A DNA stretch of 64,000 nt, taken from CAUTXO01 sp963542625. Its GTDB lineage: Bacteria; Campylobacterota; Campylobacteria; Campylobacterales; SZUA-545. Positions 1-10,182 of this stretch are shown here, in pieces (the stretch's first letter is position 1; each line of letters opens with the position of its first letter). The DNA lies in assembly GCA_963542625.1 (NCBI GenBank), contig CAUTXO010000003.1, positions 1 through 64,000 of the forward strand. Direction: 5' to 3'. The notes beneath the pieces were generated by a model that saw only the letters and a program-made list of their open reading frames with translations, was not told where the DNA came from and searched no databases. A program made the translations under genes and the position numbers.

Positions 1-1
1 G

Positions 2-997
2 GGCTACTCAAGCTTTGAGATTGGCGCCATTTTTGCCGTTGCACCGGTGATGAAATTTTTGGTGCCGTTTTTGTTTATCCGCCACGTGCGGCTTTCGCGC
101 TCGCTTTTTGCCTTTTCTTTAGTGAGCGCGGCGCTTTTATCCTTTGCGGTTATTCATTTTTTGCGCGATTTTTGGGCGCTTTTTGTTTGCTTTGCCTTTA
201 TGGGCGCGTTTTGGAGCGTGCTGCTTCCGTTTGTAGAAGTTATCGCGCTAGAGCACAAGAAAGAGCACTACGGGCGCTTGCGGCTTTTTGGCTCGCTTGG
301 CTTTGTGGCGGCTAGCCTTTTGCTGGCGCGGTTTAATTCGCACTTAGATCTAACCGCTTACATTTATATAGGCTCGATTTTTCTAACGATGCTTTTTGGC
401 TTGTGGCTTGTCCCGCTTTCACGCACGCTAGCCCAGCGCCCAGCGGGCAGGGGCTTTGGCTTTAAAAGGGCGCTTGGCTTTTGGTTTTTTGTGTTTTTCT
501 TGCAGCTTAGCTTTGGTGGGTTTTACAGTTTTTTTACCATTTACGAGACGCAGCGGGGTGTTTCTCTTGTGATGATTAGCTACTTTTGGGCAATTGCTAT
601 TGCGGCTGAAGTGGCGATGTTTATTTGGCAGGGCGCGCTTTTGCGCCGCGCGAGTTTGCCCGCCCTTTTGCAGCTAGCGGCTATTTTTACCGCCGTTCGG
701 TGGCTAATGCTTTACCTTTGGGGCGCTAGCTTGTTTGCCGTTGCGCTTTCGTCGGCATTGCACGCCTTTTCTTTCGCGCTTTTGCACACGGCTAGCATTA
801 GCTACCTAAGCCGCGTTTATCCGCGCGCCGTTTCGCTAGCGCAGCAATTCCATTTAGGCATAGGCTATGGGCTTGGCGCCTTTGTTGGCAGCCTTGTTGC
901 CGGCGCCTTTTATGGCGATTACCTGTTCTTAATTATGAGCCTTTTTGCCATTTGCGGCTTGCTTTTCTTTACGCTTAGCGCCAAGCGTAAGATCTAA
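2..997 (+). CDS. MFS transporter, 5' end outside window
   Basis: This is the C-terminal part of a polytopic carrier. The frame is open from base 2 and reads through a GTG-ATG pair at 47-52 without any ribosome-binding site, so the real start lies upstream of the window. The visible ~331 residues hold about nine or ten hydrophobic segments. The stretch FAVAPVMKFLVPFLF followed by the basic loop IRHVRLSRS resembles the second-helix region of the MFS_1-like (nucleoside or HcaT-like) branch of the major facilitator superfamily. The C-terminus ends in the cytoplasmic basic tail SAKRKI. The substrate cannot be told from the sequence. The family assignment is fairly safe, the specificity is unknown. 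Confidence 0.75.
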   Translation, partial: GYSSFEIGAIFAVAPVMKFLVPFLFIRHVRLSRSLFAFSLVSAALLSFAVIHFLRDFWALFVCFAFMGAFWSVLLPFVEVIALEHKKEHYGRLRLFGSLGFVAASLLLARFNSHLDLTAYIYIGSIFLTMLFGLWLVPLSRTLAQRPAGRGFGFKRALGFWFFVFFLQLSFGGFYSFFTIYETQRGVSLVMISYFWAIAIAAEVAMFIWQGALLRRASLPALLQLAAIFTAVRWLMLYLWGASLFAVALSSALHAFSFALLHTASISYLSRVYPRAVSLAQQFHLGIGYGLGAFVGSLVAGAFYGDYLFLIMSLFAICGLLFFTLSAKRKI

Positions 998-1185
998 GCA
1001 CTAGCACGCCCGTAAGATCTAGTGCACAGCAAAGTTTAAGATCTTAGCTTTTGGATCAAATCTACAGAGAAAGGATCTTGATTTGAAGTAGTAGCGTGGA
1101 TATTTGAGTTTATTTGCCGCGTTTGGTTTAGCAGGCTTTGTTTTATTTTGCTTTGTTTAGTCGTAAGATCTAGGCTAAGCGCGCC
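998..1185. repeat. RGATCY-rich spacer between convergent genes
   Basis: Non-coding 188-bp gap between the MFS gene and dcd, which converge here. It contains several copies of AAGATCT or AGATCY (for example near 1004, 1014, 1031, 1040, 1073 and 1166). No open frame or clear terminator was seen. It is the first example of the motif array that recurs through the window. Confidence 0.6.
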
Positions 1186-1746
1186 TTAGTTTTTGATGCG
1201 CGGCAAGGTAATGCCACGTTGCGCTTGATACTTCCCTGCGCGGTCTTTATACGTAACTTCGCAAGGGTCGTCGCCCTCAAAAAAGAGCACCTGCGCTATG
1301 CCCTCATTGGCGTAGATCTTAGCCGGCAGGGGCGTTGTGTTGGAGATCTCAATCGTGATATGCCCCTCAAAACCCGGCTCAAAAGGCGTTACATTCACGA
1401 TAATTCCGCAACGCGCGTAGGTGCTTTTGCCAAGGCAAATCGCTAGCACGTTCGGCGGGATCTTGAAGTATTCCACCGTGCGCGCAAGGGCAAAGGAGTT
1501 TGGCGGCACAATGCATTCAGCACCCCTAAAATCCACAACGCTTTGCTCGCTAAAGTGCTTAGGATCAACAATCGTCGTGCTGATGTTGGTAAAGATCTTA
1601 AACTCATCGCTTACGCGAATGTCGTAGCCGTAGCTTGAGAGCCCGTAGCTAACGACGTTTTTGGTTGTCAAATTCTCGCAAAAAGGCTCAATCATCGCCG
1701 CTTCAAGCGACATTTTTCTAATCCAGCTGTCGGCTTTTAATCCCAT
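1186..1746 (-). CDS. dcd: dCTP deaminase
   Basis: Deaminates dCTP to dUTP (EC 3.5.4.13), feeding dTTP synthesis through dUTPase and ThyX or ThyA. The 186-residue length is normal for the family. Visible signatures are [12 protein letters not shown] near the N-terminus, GKSTYARCG (the conserved Ser and Arg of the active site) and [12 protein letters not shown], which carries the catalytic glutamate. The C-terminal [12 protein letters not shown] is the usual tail that closes over the nucleotide. The gene is transcribed divergently from accB, with 81 bp between the starts. Confidence 0.97.
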   Translation of the reverse strand: MGLKADSWIRKMSLEAAMIEPFCENLTTKNVVSYGLSSYGYDIRVSDEFKIFTNISTTIVDPKHFSEQSVVDFRGAECIVPPNSFALARTVEYFKIPPNVLAICLGKSTYARCGIIVNVTPFEPGFEGHITIEISNTTPLPAKIYANEGIAQVLFFEGDDPCEVTYKDRAGKYQAQRGITLPRIKN

Positions 1747-1788
1747 TTTCGTCCTTTTGTGGCGCGAATTTTTAAAAAATAAATGTGC

Positions 1789-1794
1789 TATTAT
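1789..1794 (+). promoter_or_regulatory. Probable -10 box for accB-accC-nth
   Basis: TGTGCTATTAT has an extended TG-like element and a TATTAT hexamer, preceded by the A/T-rich run typical of Campylobacter sigma-70 promoters, which often lack a -35 box. It lies 33 bp before the accB ATG. Position only, not tested. Confidence 0.5.
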
Positions 1795-1827
1795 ACAAAT
1801 TTTAAAACCTTTTCTTGAAGGAAAAAA

Positions 1828-2292
1828 ATGGATTTAGAAGAAGTCAAAAATTTAGTCGCTATCTTAGAAAGTTCATCGATTGATTCTATTATGGTTGAGG
1901 AAAAAGACAAAAAAATCAAACTGCAAAAATCCCCAAACGTTGCCGCTATGCCTGCTGCTGCTGCGCCTGTTTCATTCCAAGCGCCCGTTTTGCCATTTGG
2001 CGCGGGTGCTGGTGCTAGCGCGCCTGAAGCACCAAAGCAAGGCGCAAAACCAGGAGATTTTATTACATCTCCAATGGTTGGGACGTTTTATGAGTCGCCA
2101 TCGCCTGACGCTGATGCCTTTGTAAAACCTGGTAAAACGGTTGCCAAAGGCGATAAACTCTGCATTTTAGAAGCGATGAAGATCTTTAACGAAATAGAAG
2201 CCGATTTTGACTGTAAGATCTTAGAGATCCTAGTAAAAGACGGTCAAATCGTCGAATACGACACGCCACTTTTTAGAGTTGAAAAATTATGA
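1828..2292 (+). CDS. accB: Biotin carboxyl carrier protein of acetyl-CoA carboxylase
   Basis: Carries biotin between the biotin carboxylase (AccC) and the carboxyltransferase in the first step of fatty acid synthesis. The 154-residue protein has an acidic/basic N-terminal helix, an Ala/Pro-rich flexible linker (about residues 37-75) and a C-terminal biotinyl domain. The biotin-accepting lysine is K118 in the motif EAMK. The start has a good ribosome-binding site (TTGAAGGA). The stop overlaps the accC start by four bases, so the two are translationally coupled, as is usual for this pair. Confidence 0.97.
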   Translation: MDLEEVKNLVAILESSSIDSIMVEEKDKKIKLQKSPNVAAMPAAAAPVSFQAPVLPFGAGAGASAPEAPKQGAKPGDFITSPMVGTFYESPSPDADAFVKPGKTVAKGDKLCILEAMKIFNEIEADFDCKILEILVKDGQIVEYDTPLFRVEKL

Positions 2293-3632
2293 AAGAAATC
2301 AAGCGAATATTAATAGCCAACAGGGGCGAGATCGCGCTGCGGGCCATTAGGACGATTAAAAAACTAGGCAAAGAAGCCGTGGCGATTTACTCCGTTGCCG
2401 ACAAAGAAGCCGCCTACCTAAAAATGGCAGATCTTGCCGTTTGCGTTGGCGGCGCAAAGTCTGCCGAGAGCTACCTAAACATTCCTGCCATCATCGCCAC
2501 AGCGGAAAAAACTCAGTGCGACGCCATCTTCCCCGGCTACGGTTTTTTGAGCGAAAATCAGAACTTCGTCGAGATCTGCAAGTATCACAACATCACGTTT
2601 ATAGGCCCAAGCGTTGAAGTGATGGAGATGATGTCTAACAAAGCCAAGGCAAAGGCGGTGATGATAAAAGCGGGCGTGCCGACCGTGCCTGGCGTGGAGG
2701 GCATTTTATCCAGCGCCGCAGACGCAAGAGCCAAAGCCGCGCAAGTGGGCTACCCCGTGATCTTAAAGGCAAGCGCGGGCGGCGGCGGGCGCGGAATGCG
2801 CATCGTTGAGAGTGAAACGGCGATAGAAAACGCGTATTTAACGGCGTCAGCAGAGGCCAAAACCGCCTTTGGCGACGGCAGTATGTATATGGAAAAATAC
2901 ATCAAAAAGCCGCGCCACATAGAAGTGCAGGTTTTTGGCGATAAATACGGCAACGTCATTCATCTAGGCGAGCGGGATTGCTCCTTGCAGCGGCGGCATC
3001 AAAAGGTCATAGAAGAAGCGCCCGCTGTGATCTTAAAGGACGAAACGCGCCGCCGTTTGCACGAAGCCGCGCTCAAGGCTTGCCGCGCAATTAATTACGA
3101 AAACGCGGGGACGCTAGAATTTTTGGTGGATAGCGACCAAAATTTTTACTTTATGGAGATGAATACGCGCTTGCAAGTGGAGCACCCCGTTTCTGAAAAT
3201 ATCAGCGGCGTTGATGCGATTGAGCTTATGATCGGCGTTGCGGAGGGCAAGGAGCTGCCAAAGCAAGATGAGATCAAGCTAAAAGGGCATTCCATCGAGT
3301 GCAGAATTACAGCCGAAGATCCTAAGAACTTTTTGCCAAGTGCGGGCAAAATCACGGCGTGGTTTGCACCGGGCGGACGCAATGTGCGCGTGGATTCACA
3401 TTGTTTTGCGGGCTATACCGTGCCGCCTAATTACGACTCACTCATTGCTAAGCTCATCGTTTATGGCAAAACGCGCGCTGAAGCAATCGCCGTGATGAAA
3501 ACGGCGCTGGCGGAGTTTGACGTGGCGGGCATTAAAACGACCGTCGATTTTCACAAAAAAATGATGGAAAACGAGGATTTTATCAACAATAACTTCGACA
3601 CCAAATACCTAGAAGCTCATCTTAAAAATTGA
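2289..3632 (+). CDS. accC: Biotin carboxylase subunit of acetyl-CoA carboxylase
   Basis: Uses ATP and bicarbonate to carboxylate the biotin on AccB (EC 6.3.4.14). The 447-residue length matches the family. It has an N-terminal biotin-carboxylase fold ([14 protein letters not shown]), an ATP-grasp domain with the glycine-rich loop [13 protein letters not shown], and the substrate loop [15 protein letters not shown] containing the conserved glutamate and catalytic arginine. The C-terminal biotin-carboxylase domain is complete. It overlaps both accB (4 bp) and nth (4 bp), forming one transcription unit. Confidence 0.98.
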   Translation: MKEIKRILIANRGEIALRAIRTIKKLGKEAVAIYSVADKEAAYLKMADLAVCVGGAKSAESYLNIPAIIATAEKTQCDAIFPGYGFLSENQNFVEICKYHNITFIGPSVEVMEMMSNKAKAKAVMIKAGVPTVPGVEGILSSAADARAKAAQVGYPVILKASAGGGGRGMRIVESETAIENAYLTASAEAKTAFGDGSMYMEKYIKKPRHIEVQVFGDKYGNVIHLGERDCSLQRRHQKVIEEAPAVILKDETRRRLHEAALKACRAINYENAGTLEFLVDSDQNFYFMEMNTRLQVEHPVSENISGVDAIELMIGVAEGKELPKQDEIKLKGHSIECRITAEDPKNFLPSAGKITAWFAPGGRNVRVDSHCFAGYTVPPNYDSLIAKLIVYGKTRAEAIAVMKTALAEFDVAGIKTTVDFHKKMMENEDFINNNFDTKYLEAHLKN

Positions 3633-4285
3633 CGCGGGCGGCTTATTTAGAGGTTTTGGAGCGTTTGGCGCGCGAGTATCCGAGCTGGAAAGCGCCCGTT
3701 GTTACTTTTAGCGCGTCGATGGATAAAGATCCGTTCAAGATCCTTTTTTCTACCATTCTTAGTCTCAGGACGAAAGACGAAGTTACCGAGCAAGCCTGCG
3801 CTAGGCTTTTTGCGCGGGCGAAAAACAGCCAAGATCTTGCCGCTATGCGCGCGGCGGATCTGGAGAAAATCATCTACCCCGTTGGCTTTTACAAGGTCAA
3901 GGCGGCAAATATCATCGAGATTGCAAAGACGCTAAACGCTAGGCACGGCGGGCAAATTCCGCAAACCCTAGATGAGCTGCTTGCGTTCAAGGGCGTTGGG
4001 CGCAAGACGGCAAACCTTGTGCTCTCTCTTGGCTTTGACAAGCCCGCCATTTGCGTTGATATTCACGTGCATAGAATCTCAAACCGCCTTGGTTTTGTAC
4101 AGACAAAAACGCCCGAGCAAACGGAATTTGCCCTGATGAAAAAGCTGCCAAAGCACGTTTGGAACAAGATCAATGATCTTTTGGTGGCTTTCGGGCAAAC
4201 CCTTTGCCGCCCCGTATCGCCAAAATGCTCCGTTTGCCCCGTCGCCACTCTTTGCCAAAGATGCAGCGTGGGTAAATCTAGATAG
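3629..4285 (+). CDS. nth: Endonuclease III, DNA glycosylase/AP lyase
   Basis: Removes oxidised pyrimidines and cleaves the abasic site in base-excision repair. The 218-residue protein shows the helix-hairpin-helix LLAFKGVGRKTANLV with the catalytic lysine (K of GRKTA), the catalytic aspartate in ICVDIHVHRISNRLG, and a C-terminal 4Fe-4S loop with spacing C-X6-C-X2-C-X5-C. It starts with TTG inside the end of accC (TTGACG overlapping the TGA stop). The coupling to accBC probably reflects genome compaction rather than shared function. Confidence 0.96.
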   Translation: MTRAAYLEVLERLAREYPSWKAPVVTFSASMDKDPFKILFSTILSLRTKDEVTEQACARLFARAKNSQDLAAMRAADLEKIIYPVGFYKVKAANIIEIAKTLNARHGGQIPQTLDELLAFKGVGRKTANLVLSLGFDKPAICVDIHVHRISNRLGFVQTKTPEQTEFALMKKLPKHVWNKINDLLVAFGQTLCRPVSPKCSVCPVATLCQRCSVGKSR

Positions 4286-4355
4286 ATCTTAGCGGCTACT
4301 CATCAAAAAGTGCTCCATTGCCGTATTTTAATTTGACGTTTTTCTTCATTTTTTC

Positions 4356-4387
4356 TTGACAATACGGCTGGGGTGGGGGGTTATAAT
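4356..4387 (+). promoter_or_regulatory. TTGACA/TATAAT promoter with long G-rich spacer
   Basis: A perfect TTGACA (4356-4361) and a perfect TATAAT (4382-4387) are separated by 20 bp rather than the optimal 17. The spacer ends in GGGGTGGGGGG (4370-4380). A homopolymeric run between -35 and -10 is the arrangement that gives transcriptional phase variation in Neisseria porA and opc. The promoter lies about 30 bp before the likely start of the HNH-like gene. The elements are seen directly; switching is inferred. Confidence 0.6.
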
Positions 4388-4417
4388 CTACTTCTATTTA
4401 TTTTTTTGGAGATGACG

Positions 4418-5986
4418 ATGCATAGTTATGCCACACGGGCGACGGTAAATTTTGAGCCAGATCTAAGAGAACCGCTTACTGATTCTATTTTTAATCAATA
4501 TGAACGCGTGATTGTTGAAAGTATTATTACGTCCTTTGGGCTTGATTTTTTAATAAAAGATAGGCACGGTGGCGATGTTGATACCGTTTATAACGTTAGG
4601 CAAATTGGCAAAGACGTTCAAATGACGTATAAAAATCAAGCTAATGCTGCAGCTTATGAAGATCGTGGCGAATACGATTCTCGTGCATACCATTCCGACC
4701 CAGCATATATTGCCAAAAACCGTGAGATTTCAATCAAAAGAAAATCAGGAGATTTGACGGATGCCTACACTGGCAAACGTATGTCCGCCAATGACAAAAG
4801 CGATTTGGATCACGTTATATCCGCAAAAGAAATACACAACAATCGCGGTAGGGTGCTATCAGGCATTAGCGGGCTAGATCTAGCAAATAGCGACGAAAAT
4901 TTGCAAGCGACTAATCCGCACACGAACAGAACAAAGAAAGCCGATTCTATGACCGATTTTTTAGAAAAACACGGCGATGAATATTCTAGCGAGCAAAAAG
5001 TTTTGATGCTAGAAAAAGACCGAGTGGCAAGAAGGGCTTACAATCAGAAGATTGAACGGGCATATTACACAAGCGCACAGTTTAGGACAGATGTTGCGCT
5101 TGCAGCTGGGAGTATTGGTTTGAAAATGGGAGTGCGGCAGGCTGTCGGTTTTGTTTTTACGGAGATTTGGTTTTGCGTTAAGGATGAATTTGACACCTTG
5201 AAACAAAGGGCAAATTTTGATCTTGCAGATTTTTTTACGGCAATAGGCAGGGGCATACAAAAGGGTTGGGAATCGGCAAAACAAAAATTTAAAGAGCTTT
5301 TTTCGCGATTTTTAAACGGGGCGATTAGTGGCGCCTTAGCAAGCTTTATGACTACCATTGCAAATGTCTTTTTGACCACCGCAAAAAATACGGTAACGAT
5401 TATACGGCAAATGTGGCCGTCTGTCGTGGAAGCCTTTAAAATTTTATTTATTAATCCAAACGGATATCGCTTGGGAGATAGGATACGAGCTGCGGTAAAG
5501 ATTCTAGCAACAGGAGTAAGCGTTGTAGCTGGCGTGATTGTGGCGCAATTGGTTAGCTCAAGCGGCATTGGTTTGGTGCCTATTGTGGGAGATATTATTT
5601 CAAGTTTTTGCGGTGCTTTTGTGTCTGGAATCTTGAGTTGCACCTTTGTGTATTTTCTTGACCATAGCACGTTTGTAAATAAAATGGTGGATTTTTTAAA
5701 CGATCCGCTTGCCATAGGTAAGCTCCTTGATTATTACGAGCGTTACGCCGCTTATCTTGATGAATTTGCGGCAAAGTTATTGGATATTGACATAGAGCGT
5801 TTTAGAAAAGAAACGGCTATGTATTCAAGCCTTGCGAATCAGTTGGCAAACGTAAGATTTGAAACCGAGCTAAACAAGCTGCTTTACAAGGCGGCAGATA
5901 CTGCAGGCGTTAAGATCCCCTGGGGCATACACGAAAAATTCGATTCATTTATGCGAGATAAGAATGCGCGTATGGTGTTTGAGTAA
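4418..5986 (+). CDS. Uncharacterised protein with HNH-like motif and membrane domain
   Basis: Not a family I can name. I start at ATG 4418 because GGAG lies six bases upstream; an ATG at 4412 and a GTG at 4373 are possible but have poor or no ribosome-binding site. The 522-residue product has an N-terminal soluble part with an HNH-nuclease-like pattern: Asp-His at 131-132 (DLDHV), Asn161 in ENLQ, then H168 and N170 in NPHTNRTKK. It lacks the zinc-binding cysteine pairs of classical HNH enzymes. A helical middle region follows, with VFTEIWFCVKDEF in it, and a strongly hydrophobic segment (about 360-417) that could form two or three membrane helices. It is AT-richer than flanking genes, which suggests transfer. 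It shares one base with the next gene. A membrane-linked nuclease or effector of a defence system is plausible, not proven. Confidence 0.7.
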   Translation: MHSYATRATVNFEPDLREPLTDSIFNQYERVIVESIITSFGLDFLIKDRHGGDVDTVYNVRQIGKDVQMTYKNQANAAAYEDRGEYDSRAYHSDPAYIAKNREISIKRKSGDLTDAYTGKRMSANDKSDLDHVISAKEIHNNRGRVLSGISGLDLANSDENLQATNPHTNRTKKADSMTDFLEKHGDEYSSEQKVLMLEKDRVARRAYNQKIERAYYTSAQFRTDVALAAGSIGLKMGVRQAVGFVFTEIWFCVKDEFDTLKQRANFDLADFFTAIGRGIQKGWESAKQKFKELFSRFLNGAISGALASFMTTIANVFLTTAKNTVTIIRQMWPSVVEAFKILFINPNGYRLGDRIRAAVKILATGVSVVAGVIVAQLVSSSGIGLVPIVGDIISSFCGAFVSGILSCTFVYFLDHSTFVNKMVDFLNDPLAIGKLLDYYERYAAYLDEFAAKLLDIDIERFRKETAMYSSLANQLANVRFETELNKLLYKAADTAGVKIPWGIHEKFDSFMRDKNARMVFE

Positions 5987-6237
5987 TGTTTCATTGCGAG
6001 ACTTGCGGCGCTTGTTGCAAAAATGTGAATAGGTCCGAGTTGTATGCGGATCTAGACAGGGGAGATGGTGTGTGTAAATATTTGAAAGACAATTTGTGCT
6101 CTATATATGAAAATAGACCGTTGCAATGCAGGGTGGATGCGTATTTTGAGCGTTTTTTAAAGCAAAAGATGAACAAGGAAGATTATTACCGTTTAAATTA
6201 TGAAGCGTGTCGCTTTTTGCAAAGCGGCATAAAATAA
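5986..6237 (+). CDS. YkgJ-type CxxCxxCC cysteine-cluster protein
   Basis: An 83-residue protein starting with C-x2-C-x2-CC (C4, C7, C10, C11), with further cysteines near residues 30 and 41 and a CRVDAYF motif. This is the hallmark of the YkgJ/zinc- or iron-chelating domain family, whose biochemical role is poorly known. The ATG overlaps the last base of the upstream stop (TAATG), so the two are translationally coupled. Its tight link to the HNH-like gene suggests they act together. Confidence 0.8.
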   Translation: MFHCETCGACCKNVNRSELYADLDRGDGVCKYLKDNLCSIYENRPLQCRVDAYFERFLKQKMNKEDYYRLNYEACRFLQSGIK

Positions 6238-6253
6238 GGCAAAAGGAGAAAAT

Positions 6254-7328
6254 ATGCCAATACCATTTATTGTAGGTGCGGTGGCTGCTTAGCAGGCGCT
6301 GCTGGAATAGGCGCAGGTTTTAGCGGCGCAGATAAAATGAAAGATGCCAAAAATATAATTGACAAAGCTAATGCCCGCCAAAAGAAAAATGAGGAGCGCT
6401 TTAAGCGTGCAAATGCCGACGCCATAACCGTAATGGATGAGCTAGGCAAGCTTGAATTAAGCATTTTGGATAGTTTTAGAGATTTTCAAGATCTGGTGAA
6501 AAAATCCAATGTCGTCCAGAATTTAAAGCTTACAAAAAAGATGATGTTTCTATCCCTAAATATAATGGTGAAAAGATAGAAGAAGTATCCGTAGCGGCGG
6601 CAGCTGTTCTTGGCGGACTTGGCGGTGCTGGAGCTGGAGTTGGAGCGGGATTTGCCGCAGCTGGAGCAACAACATTAACCGTTGGAGCACTTGGAACGGC
6701 TTCTACTGGAATTGCTATTTCATCTTTAAACGGTGCGGCTGCAACAAATGCTACGCTTGCGGCTTTGGGTGGTGGATCTCTTGCTTCAGGCAGTGGTGGT
6801 ATGGCGCTTGGATCTGCTATTTTGGGCGGTGCAACTTTAGGGGTGGGCTTGCTTGCTGGTGGTATTATACTTGATAGTGCAGGATCATCTGTCTTGAAAA
6901 AAGCAGACAAAGTTTGGGATCAAATGCTAAAAAATGAAGAAAAGATAGATGGTTTGTGCAATTATATGTCGGATCTAAAAGGGCTAGCCGCTCAATACAT
7001 AAGCACGCTAAACGCGGTTTATGTTCTTTATAAACGCAATATCGCAACGTTTTCAAAAGCGATGTATGAGCATCAAGGTGTCATTGGAAAGCTATTTTAT
7101 GGAAACAATGTGAAAAAATTTTTACACGTGCGTTGGGATAAATTTTCAAAGAGCGAGCAAATTTTGATTGAAAACACTTCTGTGCTCGTTGGCTTGCTTT
7201 ACAAGATGTGCAAGGTGAATCTCGTGAATAAATCAAAAGATGAGACAAAGCCTGGCACTATTAATAAAATAGCAATCAGTAACTCTATGGCGGAAGCAAA
7301 AAGCGTTTTGCAAGATCTTGCGGCGTAA
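6254..7328 (+). pseudogene. Glycine-rich membrane-type protein broken by two -1 frameshifts
   Basis: Three frames together read like one protein. It begins MPIPFIVGAVAA at 6254 (ribosome-binding site AAAGGAG) and hits TAG at 6290. The -1 frame continues as LAGAAGIGAGFSGADKMKD to about 6500, then the next -1 frame continues as EKIQCRPEFKAYKKDDVSI through a Gly/Ala-rich hydrophobic domain (about 6590-6880) to the stop at 7328. The second break sits at an A6 run (6499-6504): one more A would restore the frame. The first needs one extra T near 6289. The C-terminal part is helical and charged. It could be a decayed gene, an assembly error, or depend on slippage at A6. It follows the HNH-like and YkgJ-like genes in the same direction and is probably part of the same module. 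Confidence 0.7.
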
Positions 7329-8027
7329 AAGACCTTGTTTTGGTGGCGTTTTTGTTTAATGTAATGCGTCAATGTTTTTAGAGACAAGATTAACTCCCTG
7401 TTGCTACAAAAATGAGTTTAAAATCTTAGTCGTAACGAATATATCTAGGTGCTTTGGTTATAGGCTGATCTAGTAAAGTTTTATGTCTAGTGGCTAGGAT
7501 CTTGCTGAGCGTGCTCTTTGGCTAAGATCTAAGCGCTATTGCCGCTGGTTTGCGCTAGATCTTTGAGTGGGATCTAAGCCTGCTTAAGATCTCGACATAA
7601 AGCTAGCACCGCTAGTGCTAAACAAGGCACGTCAGGGCTAGCTTGGGGGGCAAGCACAAAACTACACGGGGAGTAATGCGTAAAACCTGCGAATACTTGG
7701 TAGCAACGTAAGTTTGTGGGTTGTTGGTAACACACGTGCAGGTGGTGCGTTGGCTCGCTAACACAAGCGGGCGCAACATAAGCTAACAGTTCATTGACGG
7801 TGCGCGAAGCTAGTGGGTCGTTGGTAACACACCGTGGGGGGCGCATTGAGCCCGCGGGGCGGCTACTCCGCGAGCTATGCAGGTCTTCGTATGTGATTAG
7901 TTCAATACACTAGCGCAGGCGCTTCGTGCAATGCAGCTCAAGGCTTAAACGTGCAAGCGCGCGCTCACACAGCTAGCGCAAGCACCCTTGCATTCGCAAG
8001 CGCTCACGCTAGCACGCGCGGTGGCGG
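7329..8027. repeat. 700-bp non-coding gap with RGATCY motifs and a short direct repeat
   Basis: The left half (to about 7610) carries around nine RGATCY sites. The right half is GC-rich, with GCTAGC and GCAAGC words and an imperfect direct repeat: GTTGGTAACACAC occurs at about 7722 and again at about 7812, each preceded by GTGGGT(T/C). No convincing gene was seen. Open frames here do not have ribosome-binding sites or protein-like composition. Confidence 0.5.
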
Positions 8028-9954
<1,927 letters not shown>

Positions 9955-9985
9955 TGTATCTCCTTGGAATAAATTTCGGCGTATT

Positions 9986-10012
9986 TTAGCACTCAAATCT
10001 TAAGAATGCTAA
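9986..10012 (-). promoter_or_regulatory. CIRCE operator (HrcA site) of groES-groEL
   Basis: TTAGCACTC (9986-9994), nine spacer bases, GAATGCTAA (10004-10012). The consensus is TTAGCACTC-N9-GAGTGCTAA, so there is a single mismatch in the right arm on the + strand. It lies between the -10 box and the groES ribosome-binding site, the usual place for repression by HrcA. hrcA itself is not in the window. Confidence 0.92.
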
Positions 10013-10017
10013 GTGAG

Positions 10018-10046
10018 ATTTAAATGCTTTAGTCTAGTATTGTAAA
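10018..10046 (-). promoter_or_regulatory. Promoter of groES-groEL
   Basis: Read on the minus strand, TTTACA (10046-10041) and TTAAAT (10023-10018) are separated by exactly 17 bp. It sits just upstream of the CIRCE element, so HrcA would occlude the start site. Confidence 0.65.
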
Positions 10047-10182
10047 GGTTTGGATCCGTAGCTGTAAGATCCTTGCCAAGATCCGCGTAAGATCCTTGCA
10101 TTATAGATCCAACGTGGCAACATAATAAAATAATCCTTTTTTGGATATTATCACTCCTAATTTTTGCAAAGCGGAGAGAAAC

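Noticed and set aside
6337..6579. Separate small gene inside the glycine-rich locus
   Set aside because: It is better explained as the middle segment of one frameshifted gene, since the flanking frames complete a continuous protein.
10047..10182. TPP riboswitch before thiC
   Set aside because: No THI-box core (CUGAGA...ACCUGA-like) could be found in the short leader.
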